Shown piece after piece: positions 1 to 7,979 of a stretch of DNA of 39,441 nt. The number at the start of each line of letters is the position of its first letter. The stretch's first letter is position 1. The DNA lies in contig UQQQ01000014.1 of NCBI GenBank assembly GCA_900543165.1, positions 1 through 39,441 of the forward strand, written 5' to 3'. The notes below the pieces were generated by a model. That model did no database searches, was not told the DNA's origin, and saw only the letters and a list, made by a program, of their open reading frames with translations. Made by a program: the position numbers and the translations under genes. Origin of the DNA: an uncultured Dialister sp. GTDB lineage: Bacteria; Bacillota; Negativicutes; Veillonellales; Dialisteraceae.

Positions 1-136
1 CGAGGAAGTTTGCTTTGCCTTCTTCAGCCAGAACTTTGGTGATAGCAGCGGTCAGGGTCGTTTTACCATGATCGACATGGCCGATGGTGCCAATGTTAAC
101 ATGCGGTTTCGTTCTTTCGTAATGTGCTTTTGCCAT
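1..136 (-). CDS. tuf: Elongation factor Tu, N-terminal fragment (cut by window edge)
   Basis: Only the first 45 codons are in the window; the gene runs off the left edge. The reading begins MAKAHYERTKPHVN and contains the G1/P-loop GHVDHGKT, which is diagnostic for EF-Tu, the GTPase that delivers aminoacyl-tRNA to the ribosome. The ATG at 136-134 is preceded by a GGAG Shine-Dalgarno at 147-150. Five tRNA genes lie upstream on the same strand, an arrangement known from tufB loci, but a terminator and a repeat-filled spacer now separate them. A local promoter at 193-221 suggests tuf is transcribed independently. Confidence 0.97.
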   Translation of the reverse strand, partial: MAKAHYERTKPHVNIGTIGHVDHGKTTLTAAITKVLAEEGKANFL

Positions 137-192
137 TTCTTTTCTTCTCCTTTTACAAAAAAGAATATGCAAAATATTTTTGCGCTTTATTT

Positions 193-221
193 ATTATACA
201 TGCAAAGTCAATGAGATACAA
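193..221 (-). promoter_or_regulatory. Sigma-70-type promoter for tuf
   Basis: On the minus strand a TATAAT -10 (193-198) follows a TTGTAT -35 (216-221) with 17 bp between them, about 60 bp upstream of the tuf start codon. It lies between the repeat-filled spacer and the gene. Confidence 0.7.
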
Positions 222-239
222 GGAAAATGTAGAACGTTT

Positions 240-712
240 GACAGAGAGAATCGGGGAAAATGAGGGGGGCAGGGTTAGCCCCGGGGCGTGCCACCCCTTG
301 ATTGGGGATGAAAGAGAGGGAGCGGGTTCTATGGGTTCAACGGAGGCGGTGCGGCGCATAAAAGTTTGAAAGCGGGGATGAGGGATGAGTGGCTAGGGAT
401 TAGTAGCTAGGGATTAGTAGCGCCGAGTGACTAGTGACTAGTGACTTAAATACCACTTTCGGGCATCGCCCCATATATATTCGCGGCGAAGCCGCCACCT
501 TCATTCCTAATTCCTCATTCCTAATTCCTCATTCAGGCAGAGCTTTCAACCACAATCAAGGGACAGCACGTCCCCAGGGCTAACTATGGAAGCGCCGCGA
601 AGTATGAATACTGGCGATGCCATGAGCTGGCATGCCAGTCACTAGTCACGAGTCACTTGAGACTCCCAATCCCTAGCTACTAGCCACCAGTCACTGATCC
701 CCATCTATGCAT
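240..712. repeat. Composite intergenic repeat block between tRNA cluster and tuf
   Basis: There is no gene here. The stretch contains GTGACTA heptamers (about 422-446), the CGGGCATCGCC module, a GGCGGCTTCGCCGC-type hairpin (485-497), ATTCCTM heptamers (504-535) and the GGGCTAAC end module (577-584). A second set of CTAGTCA-type units lies at 638-697. The same modules recur in most other spacers of the window. Confidence 0.85.
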
Positions 713-740
713 GAAAAAAGAGCTCTCTTTCAAGAACTCT
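713..740 (-). terminator. Intrinsic terminator after the tRNA cluster
   Basis: On the minus strand an 8-bp stem (733-740 with 719-726, one G-U pair) with a 6-nt loop is followed by TTTTTT. It ends the tRNA transcript before tuf. Confidence 0.85.
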
Positions 741-753
741 TATTTTCGTGGTT

Positions 754-830
754 TGGTGGCGGCTCAGAGATTTGAACTCCGGACACAGCGGGTATGAACC
801 GCTTGCTCTAGCCAACTGAGCTAAGCCGCC
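754..830 (-). tRNA. tRNA-Met(CAT), elongator
   Basis: 77 nt including an encoded CCA. The acceptor stem GGCGGCT/AGCCGCC is fully paired. The anticodon loop TTCATAC sits on an AGCGG/CCGCT stem. The fully paired acceptor excludes the initiator. The loop and stem resemble Bacillus elongator tRNA-Met, although a lysidine-modified tRNA-Ile2 cannot be fully excluded from the CAT anticodon alone. Confidence 0.93.
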
Positions 831-833
831 ATA

Positions 834-909
834 TGGAGCTGATAACCAGGATTGAACTGGTGACCTTATCCTTACCAAGGATACGCTCTACCGACTGAGC
901 TATATCAGC
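834..909 (-). tRNA. tRNA-Thr(GGT)
   Basis: 76 nt with encoded CCA. The acceptor stem is GCTGATA/TATCAGC and the anticodon loop TTGGTAA is closed by TATCC/GGATA. This is the fourth tRNA in transcription order, the slot of thrT(GGT) in the E. coli tufB locus. Confidence 0.96.
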
Positions 910-940
910 ATATATAACGATATATGGGAAATAATAAGCA

Positions 941-1016
941 TGGTTGCGGGGGCAGGACTTGAACCTGCGGCCTTCGGGTTATGAGCCCGACGAGCTACCA
1001 ACTGCTCCACCCCGCG
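941..1016 (-). tRNA. Initiator tRNA-fMet(CAT)
   Basis: 76 nt with CCA. The first acceptor position is mismatched (C1 opposite A72) and three consecutive G-C pairs flank the CTCATAA anticodon loop; both are initiator hallmarks. It occupies the central slot of the five-gene cluster, where E. coli has glyT. Confidence 0.95.
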
Positions 1017-1023
1017 ATAGTGA

Positions 1024-1108
1024 TGGTGGGCGGAATAGGATTCGAACCTATGAAGGCAAAGCCGGCAGATTTACAGTCTGCTCCCTTTAACCACTCGGGA
1101 ATCCGCCC
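1024..1108 (-). tRNA. tRNA-Tyr(GTA)
   Basis: 85 nt, a class II tRNA with a long variable arm, encoded CCA, acceptor GGGCGGA/TCCGCCC and anticodon GTA in a GCAGA/TCTGC stem. Confidence 0.96.
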
Positions 1109-1111
1109 ATA

Positions 1112-1187
1112 TGGAGCTGGCAATAGGACTTGAACCTACGACCTACTGATTACAAATCAGTTGCTCTACCAACTGAGCTACGCCAGC
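1112..1187 (-). tRNA. tRNA-Thr(TGT)
   Basis: 76 nt with CCA, acceptor GCTGGCG/TGCCAGC (one G-T pair) and anticodon TGT in the loop TTTGTAA. It is the first gene of the cluster and is followed by tRNA-Tyr, the same pair as thrU-tyrU. Confidence 0.96.
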
Positions 1188-1204
1188 ACGTAAGCGACTT
1201 GATT

Positions 1205-1233
1205 ATCATATCATCGAATTAGGTTTTTGTCAA
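1205..1233 (-). promoter_or_regulatory. Strong sigma-70 promoter for the tRNA cluster
   Basis: Minus-strand TTGACA (1228-1233), 17-bp spacer, TATGAT (1205-1210), ending about 17 bp before the first tRNA. Confidence 0.88.
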
Positions 1234-1286
1234 GGACTTTTTTCAAACTTTTTTCGAACCTTGCGGCTCGCTTTGAAGTTTCGTAG

Positions 1287-1338
1287 GAGTGTCCTCATCA
1301 CGGTTATAGATTATAGCATGGACACTCGCGTCTGTCTA
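1287..1338 (-). promoter_or_regulatory. Second upstream promoter overlapped by a perfect inverted repeat
   Basis: Minus-strand TAGACA (1333-1338), 17 bp, TATAAT (1310-1315). A perfect 8-bp inverted repeat, GAGTGTCC (1287-1294) and GGACACTC (1320-1327), brackets the -10 box. It could be an operator or a leader stem. It would add a second start to the tRNA cluster transcript. Confidence 0.6.
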
Positions 1339-1343
1339 GTGTT

Positions 1344-1553
1344 TTTTTGAATTTTTTCAAAAAGATTCAGAATGAGCCCTTGAGGCGTGCTGTTCTTTGG
1401 ATGGCTTGCGAAAGAGGTTCCGTGGGTTCTATAGGTTCAGAAGGTTCAAAGGGGCTGGTGCGGCGCATCAAATGGTGAAGCACCGCAGAGTAGAAATAGG
1501 GCGATGCCCGAAAGTGGCATTGAAGTCACCAGTCCCCGGTCACCAGCTCCCGG
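1344..1553. repeat. Composite repeat spacer
   Basis: No gene is seen. The block has GGTTCTATAGGTTCAGAAGG-like 7-bp phased repeats, the GTGCGGCGCAT module, the CGATGCCCGAAAGTGG module and a short CCAGTCM array that ends at the DUF951 stop codon. Confidence 0.7.
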
Positions 1554-1799
1554 TTACTCTTCCCCTTCGAACTCCGAGGTGCGAGCAGCCAGCGGGGTAT
1601 CCTGTGTGATGTCACGGTTCAGGACTTTTTTCGCGCCTTTCAAAAATTTGGGGCGGGGGATCAAAACGATATGCCCGCAGCCGCAGCACTTGATGCGCAT
1701 GTCGCTGCCCAGCTGCAGGACTTCCCACTCCTGGCTGCCGCAGGGATGTTTCTTTTTCATCTGTACGATGTCGCCGATGCGAAACTGGATGAATTTCAT
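1554..1799 (-). CDS. DUF951 family small zinc-ribbon-like protein
   Basis: 81 residues. The core reads GDIVQMKKKHPCG, then EW, then RIKCCGCGHIVLIPR and FLKG, the typical order of DUF951, a small Firmicutes family of unknown function. The single Cys (HPCG) plus the CCGC cluster suggest metal binding. The last ~20 residues exceed the usual family length, and the stop codon lies beside a degenerate heptamer array, so the tail may have been added by repeat insertion. The start ATG is supported by AAGGAG about 7 nt upstream. It is a single-gene unit with its own promoter at 1830-1858. Confidence 0.9.
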   Translation of the reverse strand: MKFIQFRIGDIVQMKKKHPCGSQEWEVLQLGSDMRIKCCGCGHIVLIPRPKFLKGAKKVLNRDITQDTPLAARTSEFEGEE

Positions 1800-1829
1800 A
1801 GTGAATCTCCTTGTCTATGGTTTTTATCT

Positions 1830-1858
1830 ATTATATAAGGAAAGTGAATCGGGTTCAA
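1830..1858 (-). promoter_or_regulatory. Promoter of the DUF951 gene with repeat-derived -35
   Basis: Minus-strand TATAAT (1830-1835) with TTGAAC (1853-1858) 17 bp upstream. The -35 hexamer lies in the first unit of a (TTGAACC)-type heptamer array spanning about 1852-1880. Confidence 0.7.
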
Positions 1859-2111
1859 GGTTCAGGGTTCAGGGTTCAAGAAAATGAGGAATGAAGGTGG
1901 CAGCTTCGCCGCAAATATATATGGGGCGATACGAGAAAAACGTTGTCGCACCCCGTTCCGCATTCTGGCTTTCAAACTTCAAGAAAACGTGGAATGATGG
2001 TGCATCGCATAAAATATAAATGCGCGGAGGTTTGAAACTAGCGGTTTTCTCGTATCGCAAACCTAATCCCTAGCTACTAGTCACTAGTCACTAGTCACTA
2101 GTCATCAGTCA
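1852..2111. repeat. Composite repeat spacer with two heptamer arrays
   Basis: Starts with about four GGTTCAR units (1852-1880) and continues through a GGCAGCTTCGCCGC-like hairpin (1899-1911). An 'ATACGAGAAAA' module is present in both orientations (1928 and 2047). The block ends in about six CTAGTCA-type units (2073-2112) touching the stop codon of the next gene. Confidence 0.85.
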
Positions 2112-3143
2112 CTAATCCTCGGCCACCAGCAGAAAGCGGAGCGGCATGTACGCGGCGCCAGCGGGGATGAAGCGGATGTAGAGATCCTTTCCGGCATGCC
2201 ATGTGCCCGCCGGAAGGCAACTCTCTGCCTTCCCCAGTGTCCCGTCTGTGCGATAGGTGCGGAGGAGTTTTTTATTCTGCCCGATCTCGAAAGTTCCCAT
2301 GTAGACGCCGCCCATGGGATTGATATAGAGCTTGTACTTGCCGCTCCCTTTGGTTTTCAAAGTGATATGGTAGCGGATGCCGTAGTCGCCTGTATTCTCG
2401 CGGTTGACATCGCTCACTTCGTCCTTTCCCTGCTGAAAGGGGTGGGATTCACCGATGGTGATCTCCGCATTTCCTTTAGAAAAATCCCATGGTTCGCTGG
2501 AAAGGTAAATATCCGCGGCGAAAGTGCCGCGCATTTCATGGGAATCGGGGGCAAGCGGCGCGGCGGTATCGAGAGCCTCTTGGAGCGATTTGTCATCATC
2601 CATCGGCAAAATGGCGGCTCCGAGCTTCACCGGATTCTTCGTTTTGATCTCTACGATGCCGCTCACGAGGTCTTCTTCGGAAATCCCTTCCGGATCATCT
2701 TCAAAGAGGATGGTCCGCTCGCCGGGCGCAAGCTGGAAGGTCTTTTCCTCCTGCTTCGCATCCATGGCTTCTCGGAAAGAGAGGGTGCTGCCTGTCGGGA
2801 TGTAGCTGCTGGAGGCGTCCCCGCGGATGGCGCGCTTCATCGTGAGAGGCTGTTTCTTATCCGCCTTGGCATAGACGACGAGCCGCGCAGGAGCGCCGGT
2901 CTCATTCACATGGTAGTAGTAGAGGCGTCCCTCCCCTTTGGCGACCGTGCCTTCATAGAGGATCCCCGGCGTATCCGCGTACTCGGGGCAGTCGGAAAAA
3001 ATGAGCGTCCCTTCCTTTTTCGTCAGGGAAAGCGGAAGTTGTGTGTAGTCCTCATACGCCAGCGAATCCGCAAAAGCAGAGGCAGAAACAGAAATGGCCG
3101 CTGCCGCGACCATGGTGGATAAGAGTGTTTTGTATATATTCAT
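2112..3143 (-). CDS. Exported protein of unknown function
   Basis: 343 residues from the ATG at 3143, chosen because it begins a clear Sec signal peptide: MNIYK, a hydrophobic stretch, then SASAFA before the predicted cleavage. A longer reading to 3212 has no signal peptide and runs into a repeat. The mature part is hydrophilic, with two loosely similar halves rich in beta-prone segments (for example SGIVEIKTK, YKLYINPMGG, YIRFIPAG). I recognise no family. Location is probably periplasmic or outer-membrane associated. The stop TAG lies within the first unit of a CTAGTCA array. No operon partners are seen. Confidence 0.8.
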   Translation of the reverse strand: MNIYKTLLSTMVAAAAISVSASAFADSLAYEDYTQLPLSLTKKEGTLIFSDCPEYADTPGILYEGTVAKGEGRLYYYHVNETGAPARLVVYAKADKKQPLTMKRAIRGDASSSYIPTGSTLSFREAMDAKQEEKTFQLAPGERTILFEDDPEGISEEDLVSGIVEIKTKNPVKLGAAILPMDDDKSLQEALDTAAPLAPDSHEMRGTFAADIYLSSEPWDFSKGNAEITIGESHPFQQGKDEVSDVNRENTGDYGIRYHITLKTKGSGKYKLYINPMGGVYMGTFEIGQNKKLLRTYRTDGTLGKAESCLPAGTWHAGKDLYIRFIPAGAAYMPLRFLLVAED

Positions 3144-3577
3144 TATGGCATCTTCTTTGATAAAAAATGGATGGATGGGTTCAGGGGTAGCCCCTGGGGC
3201 GGCTTCGTCCACTGATTATGAATGAAAGCTCCGCTCGAATGAGGAATTAGGAATGAAGGTGGCGGCTTCGCCGCGAGTATATATGGGCGATGCCCAAAAG
3301 TAGTATGCAAGTCACCAGTCACTAGCTACCAGTCACTTGAGGCTCCTAATCCCTAATCCCTAGCTACTCATCCCTGCTTTCAAACTTTGATTGCGTGCGA
3401 AAGAGGTTCAACAGGTTCTATAGGTAGGGCAGGGTCGGTGCCCAAAAGCTTCTTGCAGGGCAGGTTCCCCGTTTCGGATTTCCAAACATCGACCGCCTAG
3501 CCGCAGATGACAAAGATTTCTCGGCAACGCTTTCAATGACGATACGGGAGTCTGATGTCTTCTAGTCCTCTAATCTT
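3144..3577. repeat. Composite repeat spacer
   Basis: No gene is seen. The block contains the GGGTAGCCC-like end (3184-3200), GAGGAATTAGGAATGAA heptamers (3240-3256), a GGCGGCTTCGCCGCGA hairpin (3260-3275), the GCGATGCCC module and CAGTCAC units. A second partial copy follows. Two CTAGTCA units run into the whiA coding end. Confidence 0.85.
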
Positions 3578-4498
3578 CTAGTCACCAGTCACTCCCCCCA
3601 CCATCGCTTCGATCTTTTTGAAGCGATGGGCGAGGCCGGATTTCGTGATGCCGCAGATTTCCGCAAGCTCAGAGAGGCTGGCATTGGGGTGGGCGAGGCG
3701 GAGATCGCAGGCTTCGCGGATTTTGGGCGAGAGCGAGTAACGGCTCTCTTTCGCGAGAAGTTTTTGCACGAGGTGTGTCTGACGGACAGCGGCGTCGACA
3801 GTTTTCTGGAGATTCGCCGTCTCGCAGTTCACCTGCCGGTTCACGCGGTTTCGCATGTCCTTCACGACGCGGACGCTCTCGAAGTCCATGTAGCTCTGGG
3901 CAGCGCCTACGATCTGGAGAAATTCGGAGACTTCATCTCCGTCTTTGATATAGACGATGTAGTCATTCTTGCGGTCAGTCAGTCGAGCATTCAGTTTGAA
4001 GCTCTTCATGGCTTTCACGATTTCTTCGGCGAAGCGGGCGGACTGCGTCACCATCTCGAGGTGGTAGTCGCTCTGGGGACGGCTGACGGAGCCGCCGCCT
4101 AAGAAGGCGCCGGCCAGATAGGCGCGCCGCTCTTCGGCGGTCGCGAGCTTCTCCATATCCTCTGCGCCGGAGAGCGGGGAGAGGCCCATGGTATCTAAGA
4201 AATGGAGGCCTTCTTTCGACGGCTGTACGAGGAGGGTGTAGACATTCTTTTTCCTGAGACGGCGTCCCTGCCGTACCATGGTGGAGGGCATGAAGCCGAA
4301 GTCTTTCTTGAGATACACAAGGACGCGGCGGGCAACGGCGCTGTTGCCGGTGGAGAATTCCAGTCCCCAGCTGGCATGCGCGCCCGTGATGAAGGATCCG
4401 CTCATGCGGAGCAGTGCAAGAAGCTCCGCTGCACGGCTTCCCGCATCTTCTCTGGGAAGCCGTGCCAGTTCATTTTTTACCTGTTCTGTGAAGGACAT
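3578..4498 (-). CDS. whiA: WhiA-family DNA-binding protein
   Basis: 306 residues, the usual WhiA length. The N-terminal two thirds has the LAGLIDADG-like fold seen in WhiA (for example YLAGAFLGGGSVS near residue 129). The C-terminus has a helix-turn-helix around SLSELAEICGITKSGLAHRF. WhiA influences cell division and chromosome segregation in Firmicutes. The ATG overlaps the yvcK stop (ATGA), so the two are translationally coupled and belong to a rapZ-yvcK-whiA operon. The last four residues (VTGD) and the stop codon are encoded by two heptamer repeat units at 3579-3592, an odd C-terminal end. Confidence 0.97.
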   Translation of the reverse strand: MSFTEQVKNELARLPREDAGSRAAELLALLRMSGSFITGAHASWGLEFSTGNSAVARRVLVYLKKDFGFMPSTMVRQGRRLRKKNVYTLLVQPSKEGLHFLDTMGLSPLSGAEDMEKLATAEERRAYLAGAFLGGGSVSRPQSDYHLEMVTQSARFAEEIVKAMKSFKLNARLTDRKNDYIVYIKDGDEVSEFLQIVGAAQSYMDFESVRVVKDMRNRVNRQVNCETANLQKTVDAAVRQTHLVQKLLAKESRYSLSPKIREACDLRLAHPNASLSELAEICGITKSGLAHRFKKIEAMVGGVTGD

Positions 4499-5850
4499 CA
4501 GTGGCTCCTTTTCAAGTATTCTTCCAGCGCTTCAGGCGGGATATTCACCTTCAGCAGGCTGTGGATCTGTGCAAGCTCCTCTGTCAGGACTTTCGTATCC
4601 TGCGTCGCGCCGCGAAGAGGCCCGAGAAGGTCTGCCTCGATGAGCTGCACGCCCATCTTCTTGACCTTTTCCCGATCGATCTTGACGGGCGCGGCATGGA
4701 CTTTTTCATATTTCTTCAGCACGTCGTCTTTCGGGACGGCATTGTTGGCGAGGACGAAATCAATGAAGCCGACGCCCACATGGTCGATCAGGGCTTTCAG
4801 GTGGTCGCTCACGGTATACCCGCTTGTCTCCCCCGGCTGGGTCATGACGTTACATATATAGAGTACGGGCGCACTGCTTTGCCGGATGGCCTGCAGGATC
4901 TCCGGGACGAGAAGGTTCGGCAGGACGCTCGTATAAAGGCTGCCAGGCCCTAAGGTAATGAGGTCTGCCTGTTTGATGGCTTCGAGCGCATCACCGACGG
5001 CGATCGGTGCCTTCGGAATGGTCGACATATGGAGGATGCGCACCTCCTTGCCGGATTTCTCGGGATAGGCAGAAATCTCAGACTCGCCCTCCACGATTTC
5101 TCCATCGGACATTTTCGCTTTGAGGCGCACCTTTTCCGAGGTAGCCGGTACGACCTTGCCGCGGATATTGAGGACTTTGCTTGCTGCCTCGAGCGCATTC
5201 TGCGGATTGCCGAATTCCTTGATGAGCGCCGCAAGGAAGAGATTCCCGAGGCTGTGCCCTGATAGCTCTCCATCGCCTGCGAAACGATACTGGAAGAGCT
5301 GCTCCAGCACGGTTTCTTTATCTGCCAGCGCGACGAGGCAGTTTCGAAGGTCACCCGGTGCGATGATCCCCATCTCCTCCCGGAGACGTCCCGAGGAGCC
5401 GCCGTCATCGGCCACCGTCACGATGGCCGTGATATTCGACGTCTTCGTCTTGAGACCGCGAAGGAGCATGGAGAGCCCATGGCCGCCGCCGATGGAAACG
5501 ATTTTCATCCCGCGGGAAAGCTCCATGCGGGACAGGATTCTCTTCGACACCTCGGTCTGCCCCGGTGCCATGAGTTCGAAGAAACGTTTCACGAGCCGCC
5601 GGACCGCATGCATCATGATCCACAGGGCCAGGATGATCATGAGCGTACCGCAGACCGCGAGGAAGGTATAGCTGTAGCTGCCTGTCATCTGAAAGGCGAA
5701 GCGCAGCATTTCCTCTTCCAGAATACCGAAGATCTGGTAATTCAGAATGAGTGTCGCACCGAAAACGAGAAGCAGGATGCCCAGAGAGAAAAGCAGCATC
5801 CACCGCTTCACCGCCAGCCCCGGATAGAGCCATTGGAGAAGATGTCTCAT
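4498..5850 (-). CDS. yvcK: YvcK/CofD-like gluconeogenesis factor with N-terminal membrane anchor
   Basis: 450 residues. Two hydrophobic segments (about residues 17-40 and 58-82) precede the CofD-like domain. That domain starts at MKIVSIGGGHGLSMLLRGLK, followed by VTVADDGGSSGRLR and PGDLRN, the family's nucleotide-sugar binding signatures. B. subtilis YvcK binds UDP-GlcNAc and affects carbon metabolism and cell shape; there the protein lacks the membrane region. The start overlaps the rapZ stop (ATGA) and the stop overlaps the whiA start, so expression is coupled. Confidence 0.95.
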   Translation of the reverse strand: MRHLLQWLYPGLAVKRWMLLFSLGILLLVFGATLILNYQIFGILEEEMLRFAFQMTGSYSYTFLAVCGTLMIILALWIMMHAVRRLVKRFFELMAPGQTEVSKRILSRMELSRGMKIVSIGGGHGLSMLLRGLKTKTSNITAIVTVADDGGSSGRLREEMGIIAPGDLRNCLVALADKETVLEQLFQYRFAGDGELSGHSLGNLFLAALIKEFGNPQNALEAASKVLNIRGKVVPATSEKVRLKAKMSDGEIVEGESEISAYPEKSGKEVRILHMSTIPKAPIAVGDALEAIKQADLITLGPGSLYTSVLPNLLVPEILQAIRQSSAPVLYICNVMTQPGETSGYTVSDHLKALIDHVGVGFIDFVLANNAVPKDDVLKKYEKVHAAPVKIDREKVKKMGVQLIEADLLGPLRGATQDTKVLTEELAQIHSLLKVNIPPEALEEYLKRSH

Positions 5851-6761
5851 ACCTTGCCCTCCATGATATCATTCGCATCGTGCTCGACCGGATTTCTATG
5901 GAGATCCCGATGCTCTATGCTGACGCGCGCATGCTTCCTTTTCAGGTACTGCCCCAGCTTCTCCGTCACGAAGACCGAGCGATGCATGCCGCCCGTGCAG
6001 CCGATGGCGATGGTGAACTGCGTCTTGCCCGCTGCCTCGAACTGATGCGCGAGAAAGTCCATGAAGTCATACAGCTTTGTCAGGAAATCCTGCGTCACCG
6101 GAGCCGATGCGATGTACTGCGCGACTTCCTTCACGCGCCCGCTCGAATGCTTGTATTTCGCGATGTAAAAAGGATTCGGCAGGAAACGGACATCGATCAC
6201 CATGTCGGCATCGATGGGGATACCGTACTTGAAGCCGAAAGAAAAGACCGTGATCTGCATCTCCTGATCCGTGCTGTCCGCGCTGAACCGGCTCTGCATG
6301 TACTCTTTGAGGTCGGAGGCCTGCATCGATGTCGTATCAATGATCATATCCGCCTGTGCGCGCACGCCGGCCAGGATCTTTCTCTCCTGCTCGATGCCTT
6401 CCTGGATACGCATATTCTTCGCGAGCGGATGCTGGCGGCGCGTCTCCATGTAGCGTCGCACCAGCGCCTCATCGGAGGCCTCCAGAAAGACCACCTCATG
6501 CGGAATGCCGCGCTTTTCCAGCTCATCTAAGGCCTGCGGCAGGGCATCAAAGAAAGAGCCCCCGCGGATATCCGTCACGACCGCCACATGCCGCGTAGAA
6601 GATGTGCTCTTCCAGCAGAGATGCGCGAAACGGACAATCAGGACGGGCGGCAGATTGTCCACACAGTAGTAGCCCATATCTCCAAGCTTCTGCATGAAAT
6701 TGGTCTTCCCGGCACCGCTCATGCCGGTGATGATGACGAAGCGAAATGTATCTTTGTCCAT
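5847..6761 (-). CDS. rapZ: RapZ/YvcJ nucleotide-binding adapter protein
   Basis: 304 residues. The Walker A motif GMSGAGKT is near residue 13. It is followed by DNLPP (family signature), a Walker B-like FLEA, and the C-terminal VDVRFLPNP and GCTGGMHRSV motifs of RapZ. In E. coli RapZ targets a small RNA for decay in amino-sugar control; the role in Firmicutes is less clear, but linkage to yvcK and whiA is highly conserved. First gene of the three-gene operon; the ATG has an AAAGGAG element about 6 nt upstream. Confidence 0.96.
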   Translation of the reverse strand: MDKDTFRFVIITGMSGAGKTNFMQKLGDMGYYCVDNLPPVLIVRFAHLCWKSTSSTRHVAVVTDIRGGSFFDALPQALDELEKRGIPHEVVFLEASDEALVRRYMETRRQHPLAKNMRIQEGIEQERKILAGVRAQADMIIDTTSMQASDLKEYMQSRFSADSTDQEMQITVFSFGFKYGIPIDADMVIDVRFLPNPFYIAKYKHSSGRVKEVAQYIASAPVTQDFLTKLYDFMDFLAHQFEAAGKTQFTIAIGCTGGMHRSVFVTEKLGQYLKRKHARVSIEHRDLHRNPVEHDANDIMEGKV

Positions 6762-6774
6762 GGAATGCTCCTTT

Positions 6775-7154
6775 GGTAAATAGGGATTCAGGGTGAGCCC
6801 CGTGGGCGGGGCGACCTTTGATTCCGTTTGAAAGCTTCGCTTGAATGAGAAATTAGAAATGAGAAATGGTGGTGCGGCGCATAAACATATAGAAGCGCCG
6901 CAGAGGTTTGAAAATAGCGGTTTTCTCGTATCGCAAACCTAATCCCTAGCCACTAATCCCTAGCTACCAGTCACAAGTCACCAGTCACTAGCCACTCATA
7001 CCTGCTTTCAAACTTCAGGGTTAGCCACGGGGCGGAGCGCCCCTTGATTGTAGATGAAAGCTCTGCTCAAATGAGGAATGAGGAATGAGGGTGGCGGCTT
7101 CGCCGCGAATATGTATGGGGCGATACCGCCACCTTCATTTCTGATTTCTAATTT
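6775..7154. repeat. Two consecutive composite repeats upstream of rapZ
   Basis: The first copy (about 6785-7000) has a GCGGCGC...GCGCCGC hairpin (6873-6901), the TACGAGAAAACC module and CAGTCAC units. The second (about 7017-7140) has GGTTAGCC, GAGGAAT heptamers and a GGCGGCTTCGCCGC hairpin (7093-7106). It ends in AGAAATN heptamers (on the minus strand) that contain the stop codon of the next gene. Confidence 0.85.
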
Positions 7155-7967
7155 CTATTTCTCACCCAATACATACTTTTCCACTGCTTTCGCGACGCCA
7201 TCTTCATTATTGGAAAGCGTCTCGTAGGTAGCGGCTTCTTTCGCGCTCTTCGACGCATTCGCCACCGCAAAGCCCCAAGGCGTCATGGACAGCATCGACA
7301 CGTCATTGTTGCTGTTGCCGAAGGTCATGATCTCCTCCATCGCGATCCCCCACTCTTTCGCTAGGGACGCGACGGCCTTCCCCTTCGAGCACTCTTTATT
7401 GTTCATTTCAAAGAAATACGGCTTCGACTTCACCTGACCGACCACGCCGCTGTACAGACCGCGGAGCGTAGTCTCGATATCTTTCATCTTCTCTTCGTCG
7501 TGCTCACAGAGGAGAATCTTCGTCGGTGCTTTCTTCGGATGGTAGAAATCATCCCCGATCTCATGCGCCTTCACACCGCACTGGCGCTCGTACTCGTCCG
7601 TCCGCTCATCGCGGCGCGCCACATAGATCTCATCATCGATATACGTCTGCACGTACCAGCCATGCTCCCGGATAGTCTGCAAAATTTCAAGCGCCACAGG
7701 GAGCTCGATGCGCACATCACGGATGAGCCGCCCGCTCTCACAGAGGCCCGTCAGCGAACCCGTGTAGCAGATCATCGGCACATCGCCGAGGCCGATCGCC
7801 TGCCCCCACGGCCGCGCCGCCTGAAACATGCGTCCCGTCGCGATGACGATGCGGACGCCTTGCCGCATCGCTTTTCGCAGGGTGTCCTTGGTATATGCAG
7901 AAAGGGAAATGTCATCGTGCAAGAGCGTATCATCAAGGTCGATGGCAATGAGTTTGATAAGATTCAT
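7155..7967 (-). CDS. Cof-type HAD-superfamily phosphatase
   Basis: 270 residues. Motif I is DLDDTLLHD (nucleophile Asp near residue 11), motif II is IATGR, and motif III/IV are the KGKAV lysine and GNSNNDVSML, giving a HAD IIB (Cof) hydrolase. These cytoplasmic enzymes hydrolyse sugar phosphates or other phosphorylated metabolites; substrate cannot be predicted. The ATG has AAGGAG about 9 nt upstream. The C-terminal GEK and the TAG stop run into a heptamer array of AGAAATN units. It is transcribed alone between two repeat spacers. Confidence 0.93.
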   Translation of the reverse strand: MNLIKLIAIDLDDTLLHDDISLSAYTKDTLRKAMRQGVRIVIATGRMFQAARPWGQAIGLGDVPMICYTGSLTGLCESGRLIRDVRIELPVALEILQTIREHGWYVQTYIDDEIYVARRDERTDEYERQCGVKAHEIGDDFYHPKKAPTKILLCEHDEEKMKDIETTLRGLYSGVVGQVKSKPYFFEMNNKECSKGKAVASLAKEWGIAMEEIMTFGNSNNDVSMLSMTPWGFAVANASKSAKEAATYETLSNNEDGVAKAVEKYVLGEK

Positions 7968-7979
7968 AGGAAGTACTCC

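Noticed and set aside
124..369. Plus-strand 81-codon reading near tuf
   Set aside because: Crosses the tuf start, its promoter and repeat DNA; no ribosome site and no family.
2196..3122. Plus-strand reading of 308 codons
   Set aside because: Antisense to the exported protein, which has a signal peptide and better composition.
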